This document shows, piece after piece, positions 1 through 8,131 of a stretch of DNA of 24,944 nucleotides. The number at the start of each line of letters is the position of its first letter. Position 1 is the stretch's first letter. The position numbers were made by a program, and so were the translations under genes. The stretch is from Bin80 sp022820435 (GTDB taxonomy: Bacteria > Bacteroidota > Rhodothermia > Rhodothermales > Bin80), in contig JAJEFL010000048.1 in assembly GCA_022820435.1 (NCBI GenBank), positions 1-24,944 on the forward strand, given 5' to 3'. The notes under the pieces were generated by a model. That model ran no database searches. It was not told the origin of the DNA and was given only the letters and a program-made list of their open reading frames with translations.

Positions 1-150
1 TCCGCAGACTTGGTGGAACAAGACTTTGAAAAAGGAATCAAAATCAGCGATGCCGAGATGGCAAACCTGAATCTGCACTCCCATCAAACCATACCCCAAT
101 GGAACTACTCCATCAAACCGCAAACAAATCGCATAATTCTGCTGTCTTAA
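1..150 (+). pseudogene. C-terminal end of an ISAzo13-family transposase (partial at window edge)
   Basis: Frame 1 is open from the first base to a TAA at 148-150 and encodes 49 residues. Its string KISDAEMANLNLH, followed by QWNYSIKP, resembles the C terminus of ISAzo13-type (Rhodopirellula-type DDE) transposases, which typically end in a K(V/I)(S/T)D.E(M/L)..(L/V)NL.PH....WNY.I.P pattern. The rest of the gene lies outside the window, so it cannot be said whether the element is intact or a remnant. The family call comes from memory of the C-terminal motif. The terminal inverted repeat was not identified in the 67 bp that follow. Confidence 0.6.
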
Positions 151-217
151 TGGAAAATTTAGAGGATAAGTTGTTTTTTCGCCAGCCCTAGGTATAGAAG
201 AGATTGCACAGATTCGT

Positions 218-766
218 ATGGATGTGGAGATGTTATCTCATTTAAGGGATGTTTATTTGGGACTCTATAGAACCAAACTAGGTGAGAAAGTTGTCAATGG
301 GGTTGGCCAAAAGAGTTTCAAAATCATACGGAAAGCCCTTCAAGAGGCAATGGTCATGGGTACAGCAAGGCTGATAGATCCGTTAGAGACCCGCCAGCAC
401 AAAAACATGCCCATTGAACTAATAATCGGATCAGGCAGCGAAGAAGACAATGCATTCATAACTGAACTGAACCGTATAAAGGAGGAACTCTGCCCCGACA
501 TTTTGGAGTTACGAAACAAGGTGTTTGCACATCGCGACCGTAAATACTATGAGGACTGGACAAAGTCCCAACACACCCAAGACGATAGCGAGTCCAAAGA
601 GATCAAAGATACAAATATATTAGAAGCGGTCCAGGCAATAATACAGCTAATGACCGATTGGTTAAAAAAAGTATCATATGTGAAAATAGAATTTGATGAC
701 TCCAGGGATGTAACTGAATTATTGCACGTACTACATTTTGGTCAAAGTCATTCATCAAAAGAGTAA
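218..766 (+). CDS. AbiU2-like HEPN-domain protein
   Basis: A 182-residue soluble protein that appears all-helical. Residues 99-105 read RNKVFAH within LELRNKVFAHRD, the R-X5-H signature of HEPN nucleases in the AbiU2 type, placed after a long N-terminal helical part (residues 1-55, ending ...TARLIDP) as in that family. AbiU was described as a phage abortive-infection determinant, and many HEPN proteins are RNases that shut down translation, so an RNA-cleaving defence role is plausible but inferred. No partner antitoxin is visible beside it. It is the only plus-strand gene of the defence island, and its last 19 bp overlap convergently with the 3' end of the AlbA_2 gene. No Shine-Dalgarno sequence precedes the ATG. 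Membership in HEPN is likely; the assignment to AbiU2 is moderately sure. Confidence 0.65.
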   Translation: MDVEMLSHLRDVYLGLYRTKLGEKVVNGVGQKSFKIIRKALQEAMVMGTARLIDPLETRQHKNMPIELIIGSGSEEDNAFITELNRIKEELCPDILELRNKVFAHRDRKYYEDWTKSQHTQDDSESKEIKDTNILEAVQAIIQLMTDWLKKVSYVKIEFDDSRDVTELLHVLHFGQSHSSKE

Positions 767-2499
767 TCAAAAATGCAGGAAGCCCCGATCATCTCCCGAA
801 ACCATAAAGTGACGCAGGTTCCATTGATATCTCTAAGATTGACGGGCCTGTTCAGTTCAAAATGAACGGGTTGTGACTGCCCCTCATTGATCATTACGCT
901 GTCCGCGTAGAGATACATTCGATCATAGTTATCTAGAATTGGATGAAGTCGTGCCTGCAGGCCAGATAAGTGCCCTGACTGGTTGGCAATTATGCGTGAT
1001 CCCCCCTCCTGAGTTGATTGCATAGAAACGTTCAACTGCCCACTAGGGAGATAGCCGTATTCTACATGGGACCAATACCCATCAGCAGCACACATTACAG
1101 TCATTGGCAGTCTTGAGTGCATTACAAACTCAGCCATCCCATCCACATCAGTCTGTGCCTCAAGGTATGTCTTGTTCGGATAGAGCATTAATATCTTCAC
1201 GCCCTGTAGAGGCGTGGTATTGTCACTTCGGGATACAACCACCCGCGCAAGAATCCCTTCCGGTTCAGGTGGTTTTGCGGCAGGTAAAGTAAGTCTCAAT
1301 TCTCGTCCGCCGATTAACTCAAAAACTGGTCGCTGTCCCGAAAAAGCAAAGGTCTCATCTTCTATCACGGAAACTCCCTCACCACGTCCCTCAATAAAGT
1401 ATTCGTGATCACCAGATCCTGAGAGGTCACCTACGCGACATTGTCCTAGCCGTGAAGCCAGTAATTCATTGCGCGTAAACTGGCTCGTACGCAAATCCTC
1501 CACGGTCATTGAATTGCTTAAACCGCCAGGTGAATAAAGCTCCAGCCGATCTTCAAAAAGAAATAGACGAATCCGGGATCCACGCACCGAATAGTCACGA
1601 TGCACCACTGCATTTACTACGGCCTCAAAGACTGCCTGCATGCTGAACTGCGGCAGTTCAATACGCGCAGGACTTTTGTACGCTGCCACACGCTGATTGG
1701 CCGCTACGAAGCGTATCGCCCCTCGGATCTGTTCATCAAGAGGCCCCCTAATGTCTCGGGCATCAATTTGATACTTAGCACCTAATGTGTTCCCTCGATA
1801 ACATACAGCCTGAATCCAAGCATTCGGCAACCATTTGCTCGGATCTTTGGATGCCAACAGTATACCTCCTACCGTGGCCTGCAAATTCCCCTGCGGATCA
1901 TTCTTTGCAAATTTCAATCTAGTGAGCACCATCTCATCTGAATCACGTCTGCGGGAACTTGCATATTTCTGCCACAACTCTCTTTGAAGATTATTGATAC
2001 CGGTCTCCCTGACCACCTGGGTATCAAATGAACTGAGATCAGACTGTCCACGCGCTTGTGATAATCGATTCACTTCGGCCATCTCCATAACGCATTTACT
2101 ATCTATCTTCCGACGGAAATACCCCCCAGGTGAGCGATGCACCGCCACACTCTCAGGAATTTCAATTAAAAGTGCTCCTCCCTCCCCCGACTGTACTGGA
2201 ATTCGTGAAACATGACATTCCAGTTCTGGCTTGATACTTTCGGTGCAAATTTCGCGCACAAACGTAACGAGAGCATCAAGTTTTGCTGGCGTAAGAGATT
2301 GCGGTTGCCGATCATCGGTCACACCTAAGATTAGCCGTCCTCCGCTCCCGTTCCCAAACGCCGCAATCTCGTCTGCAAGCGAATCTCTTCGAGGTGCGGA
2401 GACTTTATCCCCGCGGAACTGAACGGACTTCAGTTCAAGGGTTGAATCCTCGCCTAGAGCAATCTGCTGCCACAACCTTTCAAGATTAACCAATGACAT
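748..2499 (-). repeat. Left copy of a ~1.7-kb direct repeat (AlbA_2 paralogue pair)
   Basis: This gene and 12340-14094 encode collinear proteins on the same strand and share long stretches of DNA. For example, 2303-2333 matches 13898-13928 base for base (31 bp). The two copies bracket the whole restriction-modification locus as direct repeats. Divergence at many third-codon positions shows the duplication is not recent. Confidence 0.75.
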
Positions 2500-2505
2500 A
2501 TCCAT
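748..2505 (-). CDS. AlbA_2 (Schlafen-type) / HATPase_c_4 protein with C-terminal beta-domain extension, copy 1
   Basis: A 585-residue protein. Residues about 14-135 form an AlbA_2 (Schlafen AlbA) domain: ELKS, a conserved DEIAAFGNGSGGRLILGV block, and HRSPGGYFRR. Residues about 285-330 carry a GHKL/HATPase_c_4 signature (EAVVNAVVHRDY, then LELYSPGGL). Such proteins are usually labelled ATP-binding or transcriptional regulator, and often sit in Type I restriction loci. The usual protein would end near residue 410. Here about 175 further residues follow: a carboxypeptidase-regulatory-like beta-sandwich (about 414-495) and a final domain (about 500-585) that I do not recognise. The gene follows hsdR by 71 bp on the same strand. 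It has a paralogue at 12340-14130, collinear to the last residues. The start may be M1 or M3 (ATG at 2499, in MSLVN), which aligns with the paralogue. Nucleic-acid binding is inferred; the biological role is unknown. Confidence 0.8.
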   Translation of the reverse strand: MDMSLVNLERLWQQIALGEDSTLELKSVQFRGDKVSAPRRDSLADEIAAFGNGSGGRLILGVTDDRQPQSLTPAKLDALVTFVREICTESIKPELECHVSRIPVQSGEGGALLIEIPESVAVHRSPGGYFRRKIDSKCVMEMAEVNRLSQARGQSDLSSFDTQVVRETGINNLQRELWQKYASSRRRDSDEMVLTRLKFAKNDPQGNLQATVGGILLASKDPSKWLPNAWIQAVCYRGNTLGAKYQIDARDIRGPLDEQIRGAIRFVAANQRVAAYKSPARIELPQFSMQAVFEAVVNAVVHRDYSVRGSRIRLFLFEDRLELYSPGGLSNSMTVEDLRTSQFTRNELLASRLGQCRVGDLSGSGDHEYFIEGRGEGVSVIEDETFAFSGQRPVFELIGGRELRLTLPAAKPPEPEGILARVVVSRSDNTTPLQGVKILMLYPNKTYLEAQTDVDGMAEFVMHSRLPMTVMCAADGYWSHVEYGYLPSGQLNVSMQSTQEGGSRIIANQSGHLSGLQARLHPILDNYDRMYLYADSVMINEGQSQPVHFELNRPVNLRDINGTCVTLWFREMIGASCIFDYSFDE

Positions 2506-2576
2506 TAACCATCAAAAATGAAAACTCATCATCATACATCCTCAACCTACGTCAAACAGTAATTGCATCTTCTTGC

Positions 2577-5500
2577 TCATTGCATGTCCACCCAATTATC
2601 AGACCATGCCTTTGCCTGTTCAATCACTGTTTCCGTGGCTTTCTCCTGCTTATCCGGTGGGTAATCATGTTTCCGCAAAACCCGCTTCACTGAACTGCGA
2701 AGTTTGGCTCGCACATTTTCACGTAGAGTCCAATCAATTGTAATCTTATTACGTACGGTTTCCACCAACTCATGGGCGATTTTACGGAGCGTATCATCCC
2801 CTAGAATCTTGGCGGCGCTATCGCTTGTTTTAAGGGCATCATAAAATGCCAATTCGTCCTCCGATAGCCCAAGTTTTTCCCCACGGGCGTTTGCTTCCCG
2901 TATCTTTCTCGCAATTTGAATCAGTTCCTCTATGATCTCGGTAGCGTCCAGAGCACGATTTTGATAATGTCTGACGGTTTTTTCTAGCATTTCGGCAAAG
3001 GACCGGGCCTGAACGACATTCTTTCTGCTGCGGGTCCTGATTTCGTTCTTCAGAAGCTTCCGTAATAGTTCCACCGCAAGATTAGGACGCTGCATACCAC
3101 GCACTTCCTCAAGAAATTGCTCCGACAGAACAGAAATGTCTGGTCTTCTGAGTCCTGCCGAAGAAAAAATATCTACAATTCCGCCGGGCACCACAGCTTG
3201 AGAGACGATTTGACGCATAGCATGATCCAACTCCTCGTCTGTTTTTCCCTCGGACGCTGCGCGTTTTGATAACGCTATCTGGACCGCTTGAAAAAAAGCT
3301 ACATCATCACAGATACGATCTGTATACTCGTGTGGAACAGCCAGAGCGTAAGCTTTTCTGAGGCCACCTACGGCATCGACACAACGATTTTTACCATCCT
3401 CCTGTGCCAGTACATGTTCCATTGCAGCGGGCAATAAATCAAGCTTTTCAGCCTGGGAGAGTGTCCGCTGGTTCTTGTGGTCAAAGTCATGAAACAGGTC
3501 ACAGCAAATCTCATACTTCTCCTTCAAAGCCCGAACTGCATCCTCCTTATTCAATGTTACTTCGCCTTTGCCCCCGCTGTCTGTATACGTGATCAGGGCT
3601 TGCTTCAAGTCGTGTGCTAATCCTAAGTAATCTACCACAAGGCCTGCAGGCTTATCTCGAAAAACGCGGTTTACTCTGGCTATAGCCTGCATCAGTCCAT
3701 GGCCACGCATCGGCTTATCAATATACATGGTGTGCAAACTTGGCGCATCAAAACCGGTAAGCCACATATCCCGTACCAGTACAACTTTAAACTGATCCTC
3801 AGGATCACGAAATCTTTTGGCGAGCAACTCTCGACTCGATTTATCCCGAATATGATGTTGCCATTCCTGTGGGTCAGATGCCGAGCCAGTCATAATAACC
3901 TTCAGATTTCCTTCCCCGTCATTTTCACTATGCCATTCTGGACGAAGATCTACCAGTTCCTGATACAGATCAATGCAGATACGCCTGCTCATGCATACGA
4001 TCATTGCCTTACCATTGATCGCTTCCAGGCGTTTCTCAAAATGATTGACGATATCTCTGGCAATTATTTTTATCCGTTTTTCTGAACCGACTATAGCCTC
4101 CAACTGTGCCCATCTTGTTTTCACCTTCTCTCGGCGTGTAGCCTCTTCGTCTTCGGTTATTTCCTCAACACTGGAATCAATGCTGGGCTTCTCTTTCTCA
4201 TCTAGAGTAAGCTCTGGTACGCGGTTCTCATAGTAAATCGGTACAGTGGCCCCATCCTCAATGGAACGATAGATATCATAAATACTGATATGATCGCCAA
4301 AAACTGCACGCGTATCCGCGTCAGCATGTTCAATCGGAGTTCCAGTAAATCCAATGAACGATGCATTCGGCAGAGCATCACGCATGTGTCGTGCATAGCC
4401 GTCAATGAAGTCGTACTGGCTCCGATGCGCTTCATCGGCAATTACGACAATGTTCTTCCGATCAGAAAGACATTGATGCCGATCTCCTCTCACGTTGGGG
4501 AAAAACTTTTGGATCGTAGTGAACACAACGCCGCCTGACTGCACTGCAAGTTTATTGCGTAGATCTGCCCTGCTCCTAGCCTGATACGGCTCCTGACGCA
4601 GAAGCCCCTCACAGCGAGTGAATGTAGTGAAAAGTTGATCATCAAGATCATTCCGATCCGTCAAAACAACAATCGTAGGATTCTCCATTGCAGGCTCACG
4701 GATAATCCTGCCTGCGTAAAAGGCCATCGTTAAGCTCTTGCCTGATCCTTGGGTATGCCATACTACACCAATTCTACGGTCACCATAAATTCCTCCCTGC
4801 ACAGAAGACATTCCATCTCGTACCATCTGATTGCGGGCTTTCTGGCGTTGCATCTGGGTTGCACGTAACGTTTGCTCAATCGCAACTTCCACGGCATGGT
4901 ATTGATGATATCCTGCCATTTTTTTGACCAATTTACCACTGCCGTCATCCTCAAAAACTATAAAATCACGTAAGATTGACAGGAAGCGCTTTGGCTCCAG
5001 TACACCTTCGGTTAACACCTGGAGTTCTAGGGGTGCTTCTTTTTCTCCCGTGATCGCTCTCCACGGCTTGAACCATTCTTTACCACTGGTCAACGTTCCA
5101 ATTCGTGCTTGCAAACCATCTGATATAATCAATGCCGCATTGTACGTGAACAGCGAGGGGATTTCGGATTTATAGGTCTGTAATTGCTGAAGTGCAGACC
5201 ATATCGTTGCTTTTTCGTCAGAGGGATTCTTGAGTTCAATCACAACAAGCGGCAAACCATTGACGAACAGTACGACATCCGGCCGGCGTATGCATCTGTT
5301 CTCTTTGACGGTGAACTGCCTGACAGCAAGCCAGTCATTAGAATCACAGTCATCAAAATCAATCACCTTGACTTGTGTGCCCCGAATATGACCGTTATCA
5401 TTGTAATTGACAGTTATCCCATCAATAACCATACGATGGAATGCCCGGTTCCTGGCCTCCAGCGTTGCTCCCGGTGGATGAATTAGTTTACGTTCCGCAT

Positions 5501-5711
5501 CATTGATGGCTTCCTGCGGCAGGTCTGGATTGATGCGTACGAGGGCATACTTCAGACGATCTCCGAGTACCACATCACGATAGTCGGTACGCAAAGAATT
5601 TGATGAATCGGGAGCTATATCCCCGCCATGACATACTTTCCAGCCAATACTTTGCAGCCACTTGAATGTTTTGTCTTCAACCGTAGACTCGGATACGTAT
5701 AATTCACTCAT
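2577..5711 (-). CDS. hsdR: Type I restriction endonuclease subunit R (HsdR)
   Basis: The motor and nuclease subunit of a Type I restriction enzyme. It translocates DNA from an unmethylated site, using ATP, and cleaves at a distance. The N-terminal PD-(D/E)xK nuclease is visible as RPDVVLFVNG then VVIELKNP (D145, E159, K161). The superfamily-2 helicase part follows: Walker A TQGSGKS (320-326), DEAH box (426-429) in VVIADEAHRSQYD, GFTGTPI, and a helicase C-terminal lobe with TGFDAPSLHTMYIDK and AIARVNR. The length of 1044 residues is typical of the family, and the frame is uninterrupted. The start was chosen because MSELYVSE.TVE is the usual N terminus, 6 bp after the hsdS2 stop codon. No Shine-Dalgarno sequence is seen, so expression probably depends on translational coupling or on Bacteroidota-type initiation. 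It is the last Hsd gene of the operon. Confidence 0.95.
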   Translation of the reverse strand: MSELYVSESTVEDKTFKWLQSIGWKVCHGGDIAPDSSNSLRTDYRDVVLGDRLKYALVRINPDLPQEAINDAERKLIHPPGATLEARNRAFHRMVIDGITVNYNDNGHIRGTQVKVIDFDDCDSNDWLAVRQFTVKENRCIRRPDVVLFVNGLPLVVIELKNPSDEKATIWSALQQLQTYKSEIPSLFTYNAALIISDGLQARIGTLTSGKEWFKPWRAITGEKEAPLELQVLTEGVLEPKRFLSILRDFIVFEDDGSGKLVKKMAGYHQYHAVEVAIEQTLRATQMQRQKARNQMVRDGMSSVQGGIYGDRRIGVVWHTQGSGKSLTMAFYAGRIIREPAMENPTIVVLTDRNDLDDQLFTTFTRCEGLLRQEPYQARSRADLRNKLAVQSGGVVFTTIQKFFPNVRGDRHQCLSDRKNIVVIADEAHRSQYDFIDGYARHMRDALPNASFIGFTGTPIEHADADTRAVFGDHISIYDIYRSIEDGATVPIYYENRVPELTLDEKEKPSIDSSVEEITEDEEATRREKVKTRWAQLEAIVGSEKRIKIIARDIVNHFEKRLEAINGKAMIVCMSRRICIDLYQELVDLRPEWHSENDGEGNLKVIMTGSASDPQEWQHHIRDKSSRELLAKRFRDPEDQFKVVLVRDMWLTGFDAPSLHTMYIDKPMRGHGLMQAIARVNRVFRDKPAGLVVDYLGLAHDLKQALITYTDSGGKGEVTLNKEDAVRALKEKYEICCDLFHDFDHKNQRTLSQAEKLDLLPAAMEHVLAQEDGKNRCVDAVGGLRKAYALAVPHEYTDRICDDVAFFQAVQIALSKRAASEGKTDEELDHAMRQIVSQAVVPGGIVDIFSSAGLRRPDISVLSEQFLEEVRGMQRPNLAVELLRKLLKNEIRTRSRKNVVQARSFAEMLEKTVRHYQNRALDATEIIEELIQIARKIREANARGEKLGLSEDELAFYDALKTSDSAAKILGDDTLRKIAHELVETVRNKITIDWTLRENVRAKLRSSVKRVLRKHDYPPDKQEKATETVIEQAKAWSDNWVDMQ

Positions 5712-5717
5712 AGGATT

Positions 5718-7721
5718 TCACTTCACACTGGATAGCTCAACTGATTTGCCCTTAATTCGAAATTGCGTTTCATTGACACTCACCCTGCCCGACATCAATT
5801 GAGGTAATAATGTATCACGAAGTTTACCCAGTATACGTAATTCTATTTCATTCATAATTTGATGTTGTAGCAGGTTACTGAATACCCCATGAATGGAAGA
5901 CAACACACAATCAGGGGCCGTAATACATACAGCCTCTTTTAGATGGATCCGCTTGATATGTCCCATTGTAGTAGCCTTGCTTTGGGCAATTCTACGAAAT
6001 TCTGGAAGATGTGTTAGAAGACTGTGCAAGTAAAACCATTTAGGATATCTGTCAGATGTGACCTTGAATAAGTGTTGATTTAGAGCGGAAGGCCCCCCAC
6101 ACCACACACTGACTAGTAAACTACCTGACCACGAGAATACAACATCACCATCTTTGAGTATGCATTCTGGTCTAATTGAGGCACTGGCCCATTCTCCACT
6201 ATCTGCATTTCCCGTTCGGAGTTGGGCAATCTTAACTACTGGCAAGCGGGGTTCTCTCTCACGCGGGCGATGCTTCTGGAGCGCTAAGCCATTCTGAAAA
6301 TTAGCAATTGACTCAAGTCTCTCTTCCCGCCACCCTTCTGGGATTTCGCCCAACTCTGAATCCACCAGACGGTCGGGGAATAAGTCTGCAATATGTTTTG
6401 GTAAGCCTGTATCCCGTCCCTCCATTTTAGCCCGCACAGGATCAAAATCAATGAACCACGACTTGAAAAGCGCCCTAGACATTGCCTCAAGCGTTTTGCT
6501 CATCCGCCGGTTAAGTTCAATCTTATCGTCTATCGTGCCAAGTATATGGGCAATCACGCGTTGTTGAGAAATAGGTGGAAGCGATATAACTAAATGCTTT
6601 AAAGATGCGGCGGACATTCGCTGTCGGCCAGATGTTCCCGTCATTTGTCCGACAGCGAACCTTATGACCCTTTCTGATTTAGTTAGATAGTAAGCAAAAT
6701 CATTGTCGGTCACCTCAGGACATCCCCTAATAACGATAAACTCCGTAGAGCCATGTGCTTCTTTCTTAAGTTTAGGGGCATGGTACTGGGCAATTTTCCC
6801 GTTTTCCAGACAAGGTGTTATACGTGCCATTAAGGTATCGCCTTCACGAAATCTTGCTCCACCGCCCTTAAACTTGCGCTGCTCCTGTGGGGAAACATAC
6901 CGGGAACCCACGTTTATTGAGGCCATGCTAACGAAGGGATAAACCATTCCTCGTCTTAAATGACGTTTAGGATTGATCTGAACTGCTTCACTGAAAGGCA
7001 GTTGTTGCCAATCACCGTCAATCATCAAGTTATTCCCTTTTCCCGACTTATTATATCCAATTGCTAACTTCAAACTTTCTGCTCCGATTTTTAATGATTC
7101 TGGCAGATCGTCCCACACAAACACATCTATCTGAAATGACACCCCAATCTCTTTTACTCCATCTCGCAAGTCACTGATCGCTTGCTTCTGCGCGGAAGAC
7201 GAAAATACAACAAGGATGAAGTCCGCCTCTGAGATGGATGCGTACTTTCCCCTTAAGTCATAAATCCAGACATCTGTATACGGAAGATGCCGCTCCAGTA
7301 ACTCCTGAATGATCTTGAGTTCTTCCGCAGGAATATCAATCCCCGAACATTCCGAATTCAGAGGCACGAACTCTGTTCTATCTGGAGAGCAGATGGCATG
7401 ACCATTGTCTGTAGTTGCTGGATGTGCATACCACTCAATACCGTGCCTCCGAATATGACTCTCTAATTCCTTGTTTCGTATTGAGTCATACAAAACTAGA
7501 TCAACCGTTTGCGCCATTGGAATCTCTTCCAGTGCAGCAGTAAGGCGAACTTGATCTGTTCGTGTCAGCCGATTCCCGAATAAAGCGATATCCACATCGG
7601 AAGTTACCGTATTCGTACCGGTTGCTCTAGATCCAAACAATACGGCCCGCTCTACACGATCATTGGCTGCAATTTCGGCGATTATCGCCTCTCGATGAAT
7701 GTCTTTGATGCCGCCTGTCAT
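5718..7721 (-). CDS. hsdS: Nucleotidyltransferase / pseudo-nucleotidyltransferase / HsdS triple fusion (specificity subunit 2)
   Basis: A 667-residue fusion. Residues 1-98 form a MntA/HI0073-type nucleotidyltransferase with an intact GSX10DXD motif (G30-S31, D42, D44) and a third acidic residue in VDLVL (D74). Residues about 131-222 resemble a second NTase of the type found in HsdS1, but GS has become DL and the second Asp of DXD is Ile. Residues from about 236 onward are a full HsdS: first target-recognition domain (236-380), conserved helical spacer (383-436, with QQRVIAHILGTIDDKIELNRRM and FKSWFIDFDPVRAK), second recognition domain (from about 460), and a second spacer ending RDTLLPQLMSGRV. 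HsdS sets the DNA target of the HsdM/HsdR complex. MntA antitoxins of the family AMPylate the HepT HEPN toxin, and the HEPN gene lies immediately upstream with an ATGA overlap. How the two functions communicate is unknown. An HsdS of usual length would be about 400-450 residues. Confidence 0.9.
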   Translation of the reverse strand: MTGGIKDIHREAIIAEIAANDRVERAVLFGSRATGTNTVTSDVDIALFGNRLTRTDQVRLTAALEEIPMAQTVDLVLYDSIRNKELESHIRRHGIEWYAHPATTDNGHAICSPDRTEFVPLNSECSGIDIPAEELKIIQELLERHLPYTDVWIYDLRGKYASISEADFILVVFSSSAQKQAISDLRDGVKEIGVSFQIDVFVWDDLPESLKIGAESLKLAIGYNKSGKGNNLMIDGDWQQLPFSEAVQINPKRHLRRGMVYPFVSMASINVGSRYVSPQEQRKFKGGGARFREGDTLMARITPCLENGKIAQYHAPKLKKEAHGSTEFIVIRGCPEVTDNDFAYYLTKSERVIRFAVGQMTGTSGRQRMSAASLKHLVISLPPISQQRVIAHILGTIDDKIELNRRMSKTLEAMSRALFKSWFIDFDPVRAKMEGRDTGLPKHIADLFPDRLVDSELGEIPEGWREERLESIANFQNGLALQKHRPREREPRLPVVKIAQLRTGNADSGEWASASIRPECILKDGDVVFSWSGSLLVSVWCGGPSALNQHLFKVTSDRYPKWFYLHSLLTHLPEFRRIAQSKATTMGHIKRIHLKEAVCITAPDCVLSSIHGVFSNLLQHQIMNEIELRILGKLRDTLLPQLMSGRVSVNETQFRIKGKSVELSSVK
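7056..7331 (-). other. Degenerate second nucleotidyltransferase domain inside HsdS2
   Basis: Codons about 131-222 of the HsdS2 fusion align without gaps over the catalytic core to the NTase of HsdS1. VLAFGSRATW there corresponds to VWIYDLRGKY here, and YSDLDLAVMG to EADFILVVFS. The catalytic Gly-Ser and one metal-binding Asp are replaced. The third Asp region is retained (FQIDVFVWDD against FRVDIVDWAR). The alignment was made by eye. Confidence 0.6.
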
Positions 7722-8131
7722 AGTGACTGTCTAGCCTCCAAAGTTAGGCGGAGCCGTAGAAGAACGGGATGGTAATCCTCTTTGATGATCAATTTGGCTT
7801 CCTGTGCAAGATCTCCGTCGTAGGTGTGACTCAATAGATTACGCCTTTGCAAGGCATCTAATAAGGTTTCACAGTCGCTCTCGTTAATGTACCCAGCCTC
7901 GAAGCTCTTACGGATTACGGCTCTTGGTGTCTTTTCATCAAACCCTTCATAGAAGAGCAGATCCTTGAGAACTTTCCACGACAATTCAAAGCAATTCTCG
8001 AATCTCTTAATCAGCCCGGCAAGTTCCAGATCACTATATTCTTCGAGTTTGCAAGCCTCCGTCAATCGCGCAAGTGCCGCTCTATAATTATCCAGTCGCT
8101 GCTTCCAGCGCAGTTTATCTGAATTACTCAT
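7718..8131 (-). CDS. hepT: HepT-type HEPN toxin / HI0074-family nucleotidyltransferase partner 2
   Basis: A 137-residue helical protein of the HI0074 (nucleotidyltransferase substrate-binding) family, now known as HepT-type HEPN. The hallmark sequence ELSWKVLKDLL is at residues 49-59. The RNase motif RX4HXY is intact at R97, H102 and Y104 (RNLLSHTY). In characterised HepT/MntA pairs this motif makes an RNA-cleaving toxin, silenced when the NTase adds AMP to the tyrosine. Here the matching NTase is the N-terminal domain of the next gene, and the stop and start overlap as ATGA, so synthesis of the pair is probably coupled. The 5' end overlaps the end of hsdS1 by 8 bp. Toxicity is inferred from the family. 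Confidence 0.88.
   Translation of the reverse strand: MSNSDKLRWKQRLDNYRAALARLTEACKLEEYSDLELAGLIKRFENCFELSWKVLKDLLFYEGFDEKTPRAVIRKSFEAGYINESDCETLLDALQRRNLLSHTYDGDLAQEAKLIIKEDYHPVLLRLRLTLEARQSL

Noticed and set aside
3699..4085. Plus-strand frame of 128 codons inside hsdR
   Set aside because: It lies wholly antisense to conserved helicase motifs and its peptide has no recognisable domain.
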